Assembly: GCA_030684645.1 (NCBI GenBank)
Contig: JAUXUF010000036.1
Coordinates: 30,615-94,614 of the forward strand
Length of the DNA: 64,000 nucleotides
DNA from: Bacteroidota bacterium
Lineage (GTDB): Bacteria > Bacteroidota > Bacteroidia > Bacteroidales > Prolixibacteraceae
Reading direction: 5' to 3'
In this document: positions 1-9,159 of the stretch, piece after piece
How positions within the stretch are numbered: the first letter of the stretch is position 1
How the letters are laid out: the number at the start of each line of letters is the position of its first letter
Notes under the pieces: generated by a model
Told to the model about the DNA's origin: nothing
What the model saw: only the letters and a program-made list of their open reading frames with translations
Databases searched by the model: none
Position numbers and translations under genes: made by a program

Positions 1-327
1 GCCAAGATTAATGGGATTCTTAGTTTTCATATCATCTTTCAATGTAAAAAGTATCAAGCCAAAGCAAAGGTTGGTTCAAAGGAGATTAGAGATTTTAGAG
101 GAGCAATGGCAGGACGGACAGATAAGGGATTATTCATAACTACTGGTTCTTTTACAAGAGATGCGATTGTCGAAGCGACACGAGATGGAGTTCCTGCAAT
201 TGATTTAATTGATGGAGATAAATTAGCTGAAAAGCTAAAAGAATTAAATATTGGATTGAAGATTGAACTAAAAGAATCAGTAAAAGTTGATGAAGAATGG
301 TTTAAGAATTTTGAAAAAAACAAATAA
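1..327 (+). CDS. Mrr-type restriction endonuclease, C-terminal part (5' end outside window)
   Basis: Frame 1 is open from base 1: AKINGILSFHIIFQCKKYQAKAKVGSKEIRDFRGAMAGRTDKGLFITTGSFTRDA...AIDLIDGDKLAEKL. The QxK-type 'FQCKKY' and 'EIRDFRGAM.GR.DKGLFITTG' are typical of the Mrr_cat domain. Confidence 0.8.
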   Translation, partial: AKINGILSFHIIFQCKKYQAKAKVGSKEIRDFRGAMAGRTDKGLFITTGSFTRDAIVEATRDGVPAIDLIDGDKLAEKLKELNIGLKIELKESVKVDEEWFKNFEKNK

Positions 328-381
328 GATGTTTTGGTTTGTTGTTTCAATTAGTGCTGAAAAATTCTTTCAATCTTTACT

Positions 382-876
382 TTGAAAACTTATCCTGAAA
401 ATAATATTGTTGTGCCCCGGTTTAATGAGGAGAGTGGCTTTTATACCACAAAGCAACGCTCCGAGTTAATGTCAAAAATTAGATCGAAAAACACAAAGCC
501 AGAGATTAAAGTCAGAAAAGCCCTTTGGGCGCTAGGATTCCGCTACCGGAAAAATGTCAAAAAGCTTCCCGGCTGTCCTGATATTGTCTTCGCAAAACAA
601 AAGCTGGTTGTTTTCATTGATGGCGAATTCTGGCATGGATTTAATTGGGAAGGGAAAAAAGCAACAATAAAATCTAACCGTGGTTTCTGGATACCTAAAA
701 TTGAACGGAACATGCAACGCGATTCCCAAAATGAGAAATTCTTAACTGATCGGGGCTGGTGTGTTATGCGTTTCTGGGAAAAGCAGGTAAAGACGGATTT
801 TGATTATTGTATCAGACGGATCGTGACCTACATTCAGGATTATAAACAAGGAAATATTACTATTTCTTCTTTGTGA
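382..876 (+). CDS. vsr: Very-short-patch-repair type endonuclease (Vsr family)
   Basis: MSKIRSKNTKPEIKVRKALWALGFRYRKNVKKLPGCPDIVFAKQKLVVFIDGEFWHG is the Vsr/DUF559-type core. The ORF-track start is TTG; the true start may be a downstream ATG. Confidence 0.85.
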   Translation: MKTYPENNIVVPRFNEESGFYTTKQRSELMSKIRSKNTKPEIKVRKALWALGFRYRKNVKKLPGCPDIVFAKQKLVVFIDGEFWHGFNWEGKKATIKSNRGFWIPKIERNMQRDSQNEKFLTDRGWCVMRFWEKQVKTDFDYCIRRIVTYIQDYKQGNITISSL

Positions 877-2137
877 TCAACACCTTGTCGATCTTATTGT
901 TGTCTATATCGACCACTTCGATGACGCAATCGGATAAAACAACCTTGTCGCCTAACTCCGGAATTTTGTTGATTTTGTTAAAAACAAATCCGGCAACGGT
1001 TGAATAGTCAATCTCTTCGAAGTTGATATAAAAATCCTGGATCAGATCGACCAGCGTTTCGATGGGAGCATCGCCACTTACCAAAACCGATTGATCATCG
1101 CGGACAAATACATCGGGTTCAGGAAGTTCACCTTCTTCCGGAACATTTCCGATGATGTTTTCGATGATGTCGTGCAGCGTGATAATTCCCTCAAAACTAC
1201 CGTATTCATCAACTACAATGGCCGTGTAATTTTGTTTTTGCCTGAATAGGTCCAATACCTTTTGCGCATCGGCATTTTCAGGAATGACAAGCGGATCGTG
1301 AAGTAAAGTTTCTAATTTCCGGGGTGAAGACGAATAGAAATTGATCAGATATTCTTTAACATTCAGAATACCTGTGAATTCGTCGATACTGTTACGGCCA
1401 ACAATAATTTTACTGTGTTTGAAGCTCAGTATTTCAGCATTAAATTCTTCTTTAGTTTGTTCAATATCAATCCATTCCACATCTTTCCGGTGAGTCATGA
1501 TGTGTTTGGCTTTTTTATCCGAAAAGTAGAATACCTTCTCGTGCATTAGGTTTTGTTCCTTTTCAATCACCCCTTCGTGTGAAGCAAATTTCAGGATATG
1601 CCTCAGTTCTTCTTCTGTTACTTTCCCCTCATATGGGTTGAGGCCTATGAGTTTGTTAATCAGATTGGTAGAAAGGGCAAGCAGGCGAACAAAAGGGTAA
1701 AATATTTTGCTGAAATAATACACAATTGGCGCTACCCTCACTGAAATCATTTCAGGATTGCTTAGTGCGATGGTCTTTGGTACCAATTCGCCAATCACAA
1801 TTGAAATATAAGTGATCGCCAGTACAGTGAGAGAGAGCGCAATTTCGTAAGCATATTCCTGGGTAAGTTCAAACTGAATGAAGAATGGAGTGATGTCGTC
1901 GGCAATATTAACTCCGCCGTAAACACCTGTAATTATGCCAATTAAAGTGATTCCAACCTGAATGGCCGAAAGAAAAACTTCAGAATTTTCAAGCAATCTC
2001 AGAGCAACCTTTGCACCAGCCTTACCTTTGATTTTATATTGTTCCAACCGCGCTTTTTTGCTCGAAATCAATGCCGTTTCCGACAAGGCAAAAAACCCAT
2101 TCAGCACAATCAACAATCCAAGTACAATCAGTTCCAT
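860..2137 (-). CDS. Hemolysin-family/CNNM transporter (DUF21 + CBS pair + CorC_HlyC domain)
   Basis: N-terminal DUF21-like membrane region (NGFFALSETALISSKKARLEQ), CBS-like TAIVVDEYGSFEGIITLHDIIENIIG, C-terminal CorC-like domain. Confidence 0.9.
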   Translation of the reverse strand: MELIVLGLLIVLNGFFALSETALISSKKARLEQYKIKGKAGAKVALRLLENSEVFLSAIQVGITLIGIITGVYGGVNIADDITPFFIQFELTQEYAYEIALSLTVLAITYISIVIGELVPKTIALSNPEMISVRVAPIVYYFSKIFYPFVRLLALSTNLINKLIGLNPYEGKVTEEELRHILKFASHEGVIEKEQNLMHEKVFYFSDKKAKHIMTHRKDVEWIDIEQTKEEFNAEILSFKHSKIIVGRNSIDEFTGILNVKEYLINFYSSSPRKLETLLHDPLVIPENADAQKVLDLFRQKQNYTAIVVDEYGSFEGIITLHDIIENIIGNVPEEGELPEPDVFVRDDQSVLVSGDAPIETLVDLIQDFYINFEEIDYSTVAGFVFNKINKIPELGDKVVLSDCVIEVVDIDNNKIDKVLITKKK

Positions 2138-2329
2138 TTTCAGAATAAAGAGGGAAGTGAAAAAACATCCTACAACAAAGGTAATACAGTATCTTCAATT
2201 CCTACCTGTCCGTATGATATAGGTGCCGGTTTTAAATTCTATCTTTTCAGATTCCCAGGTCCCGTTGATCGTCTCGGTATAATGCCCCTGGTTGAGTTGT
2301 TTCGTTGGCTGAAGATCATTAATTGGAAC

Positions 2330-2659
2330 TTAAGATGCTTTCATCTCATTATCGGGAAGTTGAGTATTTTCTTTCCTGAATAATCTGATTTGTTTAAACG
2401 ATTCTTCATTGATCTGATTTTCCGTTTCAAGATCGAAATCATCCTGTAATCCAAGCCAGAATTTAGCCGAATTCCCGAAATATAGACTTAATCTCAATGC
2501 AGTATCCGCAGTAATTCTTCGTTTCCCTTTAAGGATTTGAGAGATTCTGGTTTGTGGAATATGAATGTCTTTTGATAACTTGTATGCAGTGATTTCCATT
2601 GGAGTCATGAACTCTTCCAATAAAATTTCTCCGGGGTGAATGTTTGATAACTTTTCCAT
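2330..2659 (-). CDS. higA: HigA-type addiction module antitoxin (HTH_XRE)
   Basis: NIHPGEILLEEFMTPMEITAYKLSKDIHIPQTRISQILKGKRRITADTALRLSLYFGNSAKFWLGLQ is a HigA signature. Confidence 0.92.
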   Translation of the reverse strand: MEKLSNIHPGEILLEEFMTPMEITAYKLSKDIHIPQTRISQILKGKRRITADTALRLSLYFGNSAKFWLGLQDDFDLETENQINEESFKQIRLFRKENTQLPDNEMKAS

Positions 2660-2668
2660 GACTTTCTT

Positions 2669-2953
2669 TTATTTGTGATAATCCAGAATTTCAACTTCTT
2701 TAGCTTGATTGTTTTCCCATTTAAAGATGATTCTCCATTGATCATTGATCCGAATGCTGTAATAATCTTTCAATTTTCCTGAGAGTTCTTCAAGTCTGTT
2801 TGATGGCGGAACAGTCAAATCTCCAATGTTTTGTGAGTTATTCAGCATTCTTGATTTTCGGCGGCCAATTTGCTGAATCTCAAACGGAATCTTTGAAATT
2901 CGTTCACCTTCCCAAATACTTTTTGTGTCTTTATTGGCAAAAGAAACAATCAT
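2669..2953 (-). CDS. higB: HigB/RelE-type toxin
   Basis: MIVSFANKDTKSIWEGERISKIP...RLEELSGKLKDYYSIRINDQWRIIFKW; immediately upstream of higA in the usual toxin-first order. Confidence 0.92.
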   Translation of the reverse strand: MIVSFANKDTKSIWEGERISKIPFEIQQIGRRKSRMLNNSQNIGDLTVPPSNRLEELSGKLKDYYSIRINDQWRIIFKWENNQAKEVEILDYHK

Positions 2954-3213
2954 GACATGAATTTTATTTACTTACGTCAAAGGTTAGTAATTTGTTTGGA
3001 TATTCAAAAAATGATTGCTGTTTTAGAATGTTCTAAACAACTGCCTTCGTGGTGATTATCAAAAAAAGATTTTTTGGATTTTCTCTTACAATTTGATTTC
3101 GAATTTGGCCCGAAGTCCAAAAGCAGGAGCACCCAGTATGGATTGGGTCCTTACGCGCCAGACTGCTTCAACCCGAAACAGACGGAAAATATTCTCGGCT
3201 CCATGGCAGCAAA

Positions 3214-3289
3214 GGATTCCATCCCTTGCCTTTAGAAGACATTCTTTAATCGTGAACAGATTCACTTCCTGTTTTGAAGGATGGAATCC
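3214..3289. repeat. 11 bp perfect inverted repeat (ggattccatcc / ggatggaatcc) inside a degenerate ORF
   Basis: Arms at 3214-3224 and 3279-3289 are exact reverse complements. Confidence 0.7.
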
Positions 3290-3340
3290 CTGAGCCATCC
3301 CCAAACATGATAGCCATTTATTTTGTTTCCCTAAAAATAT

Positions 3341-3348
3341 TACCTTTG
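3341..3348 (+). promoter_or_regulatory. Bacteroidetes-type -7 element (TACCTTTG) upstream of purM
   Basis: TAnnTTTG match 32 bp before the purM ATG; the upstream TTTG at 3322 has a short spacer, so the assignment is tentative. Confidence 0.45.
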
Positions 3349-3380
3349 CGTCCGAAAATTGATTCGGAAATTCAGATTGT

Positions 3381-4550
3381 ATGTCAACAGATAACAGGTA
3401 CATGGCTCGTGGTGTTTCGGCCTCAAAAGAAGACGTTCACAATGCCATAAAAAATATTGACAAGGGGCTGTATCCCAAAGCCTTTTGCAAAATCATTCCT
3501 GATATTCTGGGTGGCGATCCGGATTGGTGCAACATCATGCATGCTGATGGCGCCGGAACGAAATCGGCGCTTGCTTACTTGTATTGGAAAGAAACCGGCG
3601 ACATTTCGGTATGGAAAGGTATCGCCCAGGATGCTCTGATTATGAACCTCGACGATTTATTATGCGTTGGAGCTACCGATAATATTCTTCTTTCATCAAC
3701 CATAGGCCGGAATAAAAATAAAATTCCGGGTGAAGTAATTGCAGCCATCATTAACGGTACCGAAGAACTGTGCACCGGATTGCGCGATATGGGTGTCAAC
3801 GTCTATCCAACAGGCGGCGAAACTGCCGATGTAGGCGATGTGGTGCGCACCATCATTGTTGATTCAACTGTAACCTGCCGCATGAAACGTGAAGATGTGA
3901 TTTCGGCTGATCATATTCAGGCAGGCGATGTGATTGTCGGGCTGGCATCTTTTGGTCAGGCAACTTATGAAAAGGAATACAATGGCGGCATGGGCAGCAA
4001 TGGATTGACTTCTGCCCGTCACGATGTGTTTTCCAATTACCTGGCGCAAAAATATCCCGAAAGTTTTGATCCGGAAGTTCCGGCTGAACTGGTTTATTCG
4101 GGAACCAAAAAACTGACAGACTTTATCGCCGAAGTTGGTCTGGATGCCGGGAAACTGGTGCTTTCACCGACTCGTACTTATGCGCCGGTGGTGAAGGAAA
4201 TCCTCGAGTCCCTACGGAAAAATATTCATGGTCTGATTCACTGCTCGGGTGGCGCACAAACCAAAGTGTTGCATTTTGTTGATAACGTTCATGTGATCAA
4301 AGACAATCTGTTCGATGTTCCGCCTCTGTTTCAGTTTATTCAGGAAGAATCGGGAACAAGCTGGCCCGAAATGTACAAGGTTTTTAACATGGGTCACCGT
4401 TTCGAAGTCTATCTGGCTCCTGAATTTGCAGCTCAAATCATCGCTATTTCCGAAAAGTTTAACATCGAAGCCCGTATCGTTGGCCGTGTTGAAGCTTTTG
4501 AGGGCAAAAAACTCACCATCAAGTCAACTTTTGGCGAATTTGAATATTAG
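3381..4550 (+). CDS. purM: Phosphoribosylformylglycinamidine cyclo-ligase (AIR synthase)
   Basis: DPDWCNIMHADGAGTKSALAYLYWKETGD, MGVNVYPTGGETADVGDVVRT, ALIHCSGGAQTKVLHF-like AIR synthase motifs. Confidence 0.85.
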   Translation: MSTDNRYMARGVSASKEDVHNAIKNIDKGLYPKAFCKIIPDILGGDPDWCNIMHADGAGTKSALAYLYWKETGDISVWKGIAQDALIMNLDDLLCVGATDNILLSSTIGRNKNKIPGEVIAAIINGTEELCTGLRDMGVNVYPTGGETADVGDVVRTIIVDSTVTCRMKREDVISADHIQAGDVIVGLASFGQATYEKEYNGGMGSNGLTSARHDVFSNYLAQKYPESFDPEVPAELVYSGTKKLTDFIAEVGLDAGKLVLSPTRTYAPVVKEILESLRKNIHGLIHCSGGAQTKVLHFVDNVHVIKDNLFDVPPLFQFIQEESGTSWPEMYKVFNMGHRFEVYLAPEFAAQIIAISEKFNIEARIVGRVEAFEGKKLTIKSTFGEFEY

Positions 4551-4616
4551 CTTGGGTATTCCGGGTTGCCCGTCTTTGTCTAATATCTTTTATTTAAAAT
4601 CTAGCACCTTTATCAT

Positions 4617-5702
4617 ATGGCAGACTATTCATTATTGGAAAAATACGAATCGATCAGGTATCGGTTTGAGGAAGTAGGACAGCAAATCACCGATCCGTCG
4701 GTGATGAGCGACATGAAACGCTATGTCAAATTAAATCAGGAATACAAACGACTTGAATTGCTGACCAATGCATTCAAGGAATTCAAAGCCCTGGTCGATA
4801 ACATCGAATCGGGGAAACAAATGCTGACCGAGGAAAGCGATGAGGAGTTACGCGAAATGGCACGGGAGGAAATTGAAAACTCAGAAGCCCTGATTCCGCA
4901 GAAAGAACTTAACATCAAACTACTACTCATTCCGGCCGATCCGGAAGATGGTAAAAATGCCATTTTGGAAATCCGTGCCGGAACAGGTGGCGATGAAGCC
5001 AGTATTTTTGCAGGCGATCTGTTCCGCATGTACACCAAATTTTGCGAACGCAGAGGATGGAAACTCGAAGTGACCAACACCAGCGAAGGAACTTCAGGCG
5101 GGTTCAAGGAAATCGTGGCAACCATTTCAGGCGAAGGTGTTTACGGAATCATGAAATACGAATCGGGTGTGCACCGTGTGCAACGGGTGCCGCAAACCGA
5201 AACACAAGGCCGTGTACATACTTCGGCAGCTACTGTGGCTGTTTTGCCTGAAGCTGAAGAATTCGACATCGACCTTCGGGATAGCGATATCCGGAAAGAT
5301 ACCTATTGTTCTTCAGGTCCTGGCGGACAGTCGGTAAACACCACGTATTCAGCCATTCGGCTGACTCACATTCCGACTGGAATTGTGGTTACCTGTCAGG
5401 ACCAGAAATCGCAGATCAAGAACCTGGCCAAGGCTATGATTGAATTGCGTACCCGAATTTACAACCAGGAACACCAGAAATACCTGGACGTGATTGCCTC
5501 TAAACGTAAAACAATGGTTTCGACCGGTGACCGTTCAGCCAAGATCCGCACCTACAACTGGCCACAGGGACGTATCACCGATCACCGTATCAACCTGACC
5601 ATCTACAACCTTCAGGCAGTAGTTGGCGGCGATCTCGATGAAATCATCGACAAGTTACAGGTAGAAGAAAACGCTGAACGGCTGAAGGAAGCGGAAATTT
5701 AG
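4617..5702 (+). CDS. prfA: Peptide chain release factor 1
   Basis: GGQ motif in [45 protein letters not shown]. Confidence 0.97.
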   Translation: MADYSLLEKYESIRYRFEEVGQQITDPSVMSDMKRYVKLNQEYKRLELLTNAFKEFKALVDNIESGKQMLTEESDEELREMAREEIENSEALIPQKELNIKLLLIPADPEDGKNAILEIRAGTGGDEASIFAGDLFRMYTKFCERRGWKLEVTNTSEGTSGGFKEIVATISGEGVYGIMKYESGVHRVQRVPQTETQGRVHTSAATVAVLPEAEEFDIDLRDSDIRKDTYCSSGPGGQSVNTTYSAIRLTHIPTGIVVTCQDQKSQIKNLAKAMIELRTRIYNQEHQKYLDVIASKRKTMVSTGDRSAKIRTYNWPQGRITDHRINLTIYNLQAVVGGDLDEIIDKLQVEENAERLKEAEI

Positions 5703-5818
5703 AAGCCCCATCCCAACCCTTCCCCAAAGGGGAAGGACTAAACGGATGGCGCAATTACAGTTCAGATATTATTATTCACCAACTCATCTTCCCCTTTGGG
5801 GAAATTAAAGGGGGCCTT
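5703..5818. repeat. Intergenic palindromic repeat pair (ccttccccaaaggggaagg ... ttcccctttggggaa)
   Basis: Two G/C-rich palindromes at about 5718-5736 and 5790-5804, in overall inverted orientation, fill the prfA-pyrF gap. Confidence 0.75.
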
Positions 5819-6652
5819 ATGAACAGAGAACAACTTTTTGAACAGATCAAACTGAAACGTAGCTTTTTATGCATCGGGCTGGACACGGATATTCTTAAAA
5901 TTCCACGTTTCCTGAGCGATACAAGCGACCCGGTTTTTGCCTTCAACAAAGAAATTATTGATGCTACACAAGATTTGTGCGTGGCTTATAAACCCAACCT
6001 TGCTTTTTATGAAAGCCAGGGGGTTGCCGGATGGATTAGCCTGGAAAAAACGGTGAAATACATCCGGGAGAAATATCCGGAGCAATTCATTATTGCCGAT
6101 GCCAAACGTGGTGATATTGGGAATACATCAAATTTATATGCCCGTGCATTTTTCGACCACATGGACTTTGATGCGGTGACTGTCGCTCCTTATATGGGTG
6201 AAGACTCCATCAAACCGTTCATGACTTACCTCGATCGTTGGGTAATTTTGCTGGCATTAACATCGAACAAAGGAGCGGCCGATTTTCAATACCTGAAGAA
6301 TGCTGAAACTGGTGATCAGCTTTTTGAAACCGTGCTGAAAACTTCGCAGCAATGGGGAACCACTGACAACATGATGTACGTGGTTGGCGCTACTAAAGCT
6401 GAAAAACTGGAAGAAATCCGTGAACTGGTTCCCGATCATTTTCTTTTGGTTCCGGGAGTTGGCGCTCAGGGCGGAAGCCTCGAAGAAGTGGCCAAATATG
6501 GCATGAACGATAAGTGCGGATTGCTGGTCAACTCGTCGCGCCAGATTATTTACGCATCGGATGGCGAAGACTTTGCCGAAAAAGCCCGTAACGAAGCGAT
6601 AAATGTTCAGGTTGATATGGAAGAGTTGCTGCTGGAAGCTGACTTGTTGTAA
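5819..6652 (+). CDS. pyrF: Orotidine 5'-phosphate decarboxylase (type 2)
   Basis: [44 protein letters not shown]. Confidence 0.97.
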   Translation: MNREQLFEQIKLKRSFLCIGLDTDILKIPRFLSDTSDPVFAFNKEIIDATQDLCVAYKPNLAFYESQGVAGWISLEKTVKYIREKYPEQFIIADAKRGDIGNTSNLYARAFFDHMDFDAVTVAPYMGEDSIKPFMTYLDRWVILLALTSNKGAADFQYLKNAETGDQLFETVLKTSQQWGTTDNMMYVVGATKAEKLEEIRELVPDHFLLVPGVGAQGGSLEEVAKYGMNDKCGLLVNSSRQIIYASDGEDFAEKARNEAINVQVDMEELLLEADLL

Positions 6653-6661
6653 AAAATGAAT

Positions 6662-7186
6662 TTAAAAAATCAGTGTTAGCACGAGGTACTTAAGAACCAG
6701 GCCTGCAATACTGTATAACAGAACATCTTTAATGCGGTATTTCAACATACCGGCGGCTAAGGCAATCACCGGCGACGACAAAGGGAAAAGGTTGAAGACC
6801 AACAAGGTCAGGTTTCCGTACTTACGGATTTCAGCTTCAGCTTTTTTGTGCCTGCTGCGGCCTATCAGTCGGTCGATAACTCCTGAGCTGAGAAAATAGC
6901 CGATCAGGTAATCGACTGATTGAGAAAGTACAGCTGTCCCAAGGGCAATGAGGTTCAGAATCCAGGGATCATAACCAGTTTTCAGGTAAAAAATAAATGC
7001 CAGTTCAACAGGCATAAACAAAAAAAACAAATATCCGGAAAAGTTTACAATGGCAAACGAAAGTACAGTCATTCCCTTGTTTTCGTATATATCCCTTCCG
7101 ATGGTAAGCGAAGCAATTGCAACAGCAATTGTAGCAAAGAATAAAACAATGATTACGCGTTTGAAATCAATATGTGACTGTTTCAT
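6662..7186 (-). CDS. DedA/VTT-domain membrane protein
   Basis: Hydrophobic protein with VTT-like ALGTAVLSQSVDYLIGYFLSSGV...LLVFNLFPLSSPVIALAAGMLKY. Confidence 0.75.
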   Translation of the reverse strand: MKQSHIDFKRVIIVLFFATIAVAIASLTIGRDIYENKGMTVLSFAIVNFSGYLFFLFMPVELAFIFYLKTGYDPWILNLIALGTAVLSQSVDYLIGYFLSSGVIDRLIGRSRHKKAEAEIRKYGNLTLLVFNLFPLSSPVIALAAGMLKYRIKDVLLYSIAGLVLKYLVLTLIF

Positions 7187-7357
7187 TTGCCCGGATAAAA
7201 TTTGACATGTTCTTCGTATCCTCCAAATATAATTAATCCTTATGAGAAATCAGGCAAGAACAGGTTTTCTGACTGTTCGCAATTCAATATTTGCTGAAAT
7301 CAAACCGAAATAATATCACAGTTTGTGATTTGTCCCGCTGATATATAAATTCTACAT

Positions 7358-8407
7358 TTGTCAGCCAGACATACTGCATCAGTAAACATAAATTCCATGA
7401 AACCAACCGGATTTTTTATATTGGCTATCCTGCTAATTACGGCCTGTCAGCCCAGAAAAAGTGATTACATGAAAATTTCAGGTTTTGCACAGGGCACGAC
7501 CTACAACATCACCTACGAAAACTCGACCCACGAAGATTATAGTCAGGCAATTGATTCAATCTTAAAGGCTTTTGACCGCTCTCTTTCGATTTACGATTCA
7601 ACTTCCATTATTTCAAGGATAAACGACAATGATCCCACCGTTGAAGCAGACGATTGGTTTATTGACGTTTTCAATAAATCTGCCGGGGTAAACACCACCT
7701 CAGGAGGGGCTTTCGACATTACCGTCGGCCCGGTTGTGCATGCCTGGGGATTTGGAAACGGTCCGGTTGCCAAGCACGACACTGCATACATTGATAGTTT
7801 GCTGCAATTCGTTGGGATGGATAAAGTCAGACTAGAAGGACGCAAAGTGGTCAAAAAGTACACAGGCGTAAATCTCGATGTCAATGCGCTTGCACAAGGT
7901 TATTCGGTTGATGTGGTCTGTGAATTTTTACAGCGCAAAGGCCTGAAAAATTACCTGGTAGAGATTGGCGGCGAAGTTCGTGGAAAAGGAACCAATGCCA
8001 AAGATAAATTGTGGCACATTGGTATTGACAAGCCTTCTGAAGGAAACATGGACCCGGGAAAAGAACTTCAGGCTATCATCGGAATAGATAATAAGGCGCT
8101 GGCTACTTCAGGAAATTACCGTAGTTTTTTTATCGAAAACGGAATTAAATATGCTCATACCATTGATCCTAAAACCGGTTTTCCAGCCCGGAATACCTTG
8201 CTGAGTACCACCGTTATTTGCGATGATTGCATAACGGCCGATGCATATGCCACCGCGTTTATGGTTCTGGGAGTAGAAAAAAGCAAGAGCTTGTTAGCTA
8301 AGCTTCCGGGGATTGAAGTCTATTTTGTTTACAGCAATCCGCAGGGAGGATATGAAGTTTTCTTTTCTGAAGGAATGAAGAAAATGATTGTTGAACAGGA
8401 AAAATAA
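7358..8407 (+). CDS. apbE: FAD:protein FMN transferase (ApbE), lipoprotein; start probably at 7397
   Basis: FAQGTTYNITYE, FDITVGPVVHAWGFG, NALAQGYSVDVV, AHTIDPKTGFPA, TADAYATAFMVLG; lipobox-like LLITACQP. Confidence 0.95.
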   Translation: MSARHTASVNINSMKPTGFFILAILLITACQPRKSDYMKISGFAQGTTYNITYENSTHEDYSQAIDSILKAFDRSLSIYDSTSIISRINDNDPTVEADDWFIDVFNKSAGVNTTSGGAFDITVGPVVHAWGFGNGPVAKHDTAYIDSLLQFVGMDKVRLEGRKVVKKYTGVNLDVNALAQGYSVDVVCEFLQRKGLKNYLVEIGGEVRGKGTNAKDKLWHIGIDKPSEGNMDPGKELQAIIGIDNKALATSGNYRSFFIENGIKYAHTIDPKTGFPARNTLLSTTVICDDCITADAYATAFMVLGVEKSKSLLAKLPGIEVYFVYSNPQGGYEVFFSEGMKKMIVEQEK

Positions 8408-8418
8408 ACGATTCCTGA

Positions 8419-9087
8419 CTATTCATGCAAAAAACGCTTGATATCTTTTAATTCGCCGGCCAGAACCAAGGTGTCGTTTTCCTTGAATTCATTTTCGATT
8501 TTATCCTCATTTTCAGATGCCATTGCTGATGAATAAATGAGCCTGTGATTTCTCTTTAGAGCAATGATTTTCAGATGAGTTTCCTTCCGGAAATTGGCAA
8601 CAGAATATTTTTTCCCGACCAAAAGCGGGGGCATCTGCATATCAACAATCTTAAACGAATCGGAGATTGAAAAAAGATTTTGAATGCCCTTAAGAGGCAG
8701 CATCTGAGCAATTATTCGGGCCGATTCATATTCCGGATTGATGGTTTCCTTGATTCCAATGGCATTGAGCACTGTGAGGTGAATGGAGGAACTTTCGCGA
8801 CAGATGACCCTCGAAACACCAAATTTTTTAAGCAAAGCGGCAATCTGGACTGAGATCCCAAAATCATCTCCGATACAAACCACAAATACGTCAGCTTCTT
8901 TAACTGGTAAAAGCCTCAAGGCGTGCGGGTCGGTTGCATCCAGACAAATGGTGTTCGCCACGGCGTCTTTAAAATATTCAACCTTGTTTAAATTATTATC
9001 CACACCAAGTACATCGTGTCCTAATGAAGTTAGAATTTTTGCCAGTGAGGCTCCAAAATTTCCTAATCCGATTGCAACAATGTTCAT
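8419..9087 (-). CDS. TrkA/KtrA-type potassium channel regulatory subunit
   Basis: N-terminal Rossmann IGLGNFGASLAKILTSLGHDVLGVD and a C-terminal TrkA_C-like domain; downstream of a TrkH/KtrB gene. Confidence 0.92.
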   Translation of the reverse strand: MNIVAIGLGNFGASLAKILTSLGHDVLGVDNNLNKVEYFKDAVANTICLDATDPHALRLLPVKEADVFVVCIGDDFGISVQIAALLKKFGVSRVICRESSSIHLTVLNAIGIKETINPEYESARIIAQMLPLKGIQNLFSISDSFKIVDMQMPPLLVGKKYSVANFRKETHLKIIALKRNHRLIYSSAMASENEDKIENEFKENDTLVLAGELKDIKRFLHE

Positions 9088-9159
9088 TTCAAGATATTTT
9101 AATAAAATTTATTTAATCTGTTGCGCTGAATTTCTCCCGGTAAGTCAGGCAATTCAGAA

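Noticed and set aside
54-350. 98 aa minus-strand ORF at the left edge
   Set aside because: Antisense to the Mrr-like frame, low complexity Ser/Phe-rich, no recognisable domain.
860-876. 17 bp convergent overlap of vsr and the CNNM gene
   Set aside because: Real but common arrangement in bacteria; no added functional implication.
4315-4677. 120 aa + strand ORF spanning the purM-prfA junction
   Set aside because: Out of frame overlap with purM and the prfA start; no motifs.
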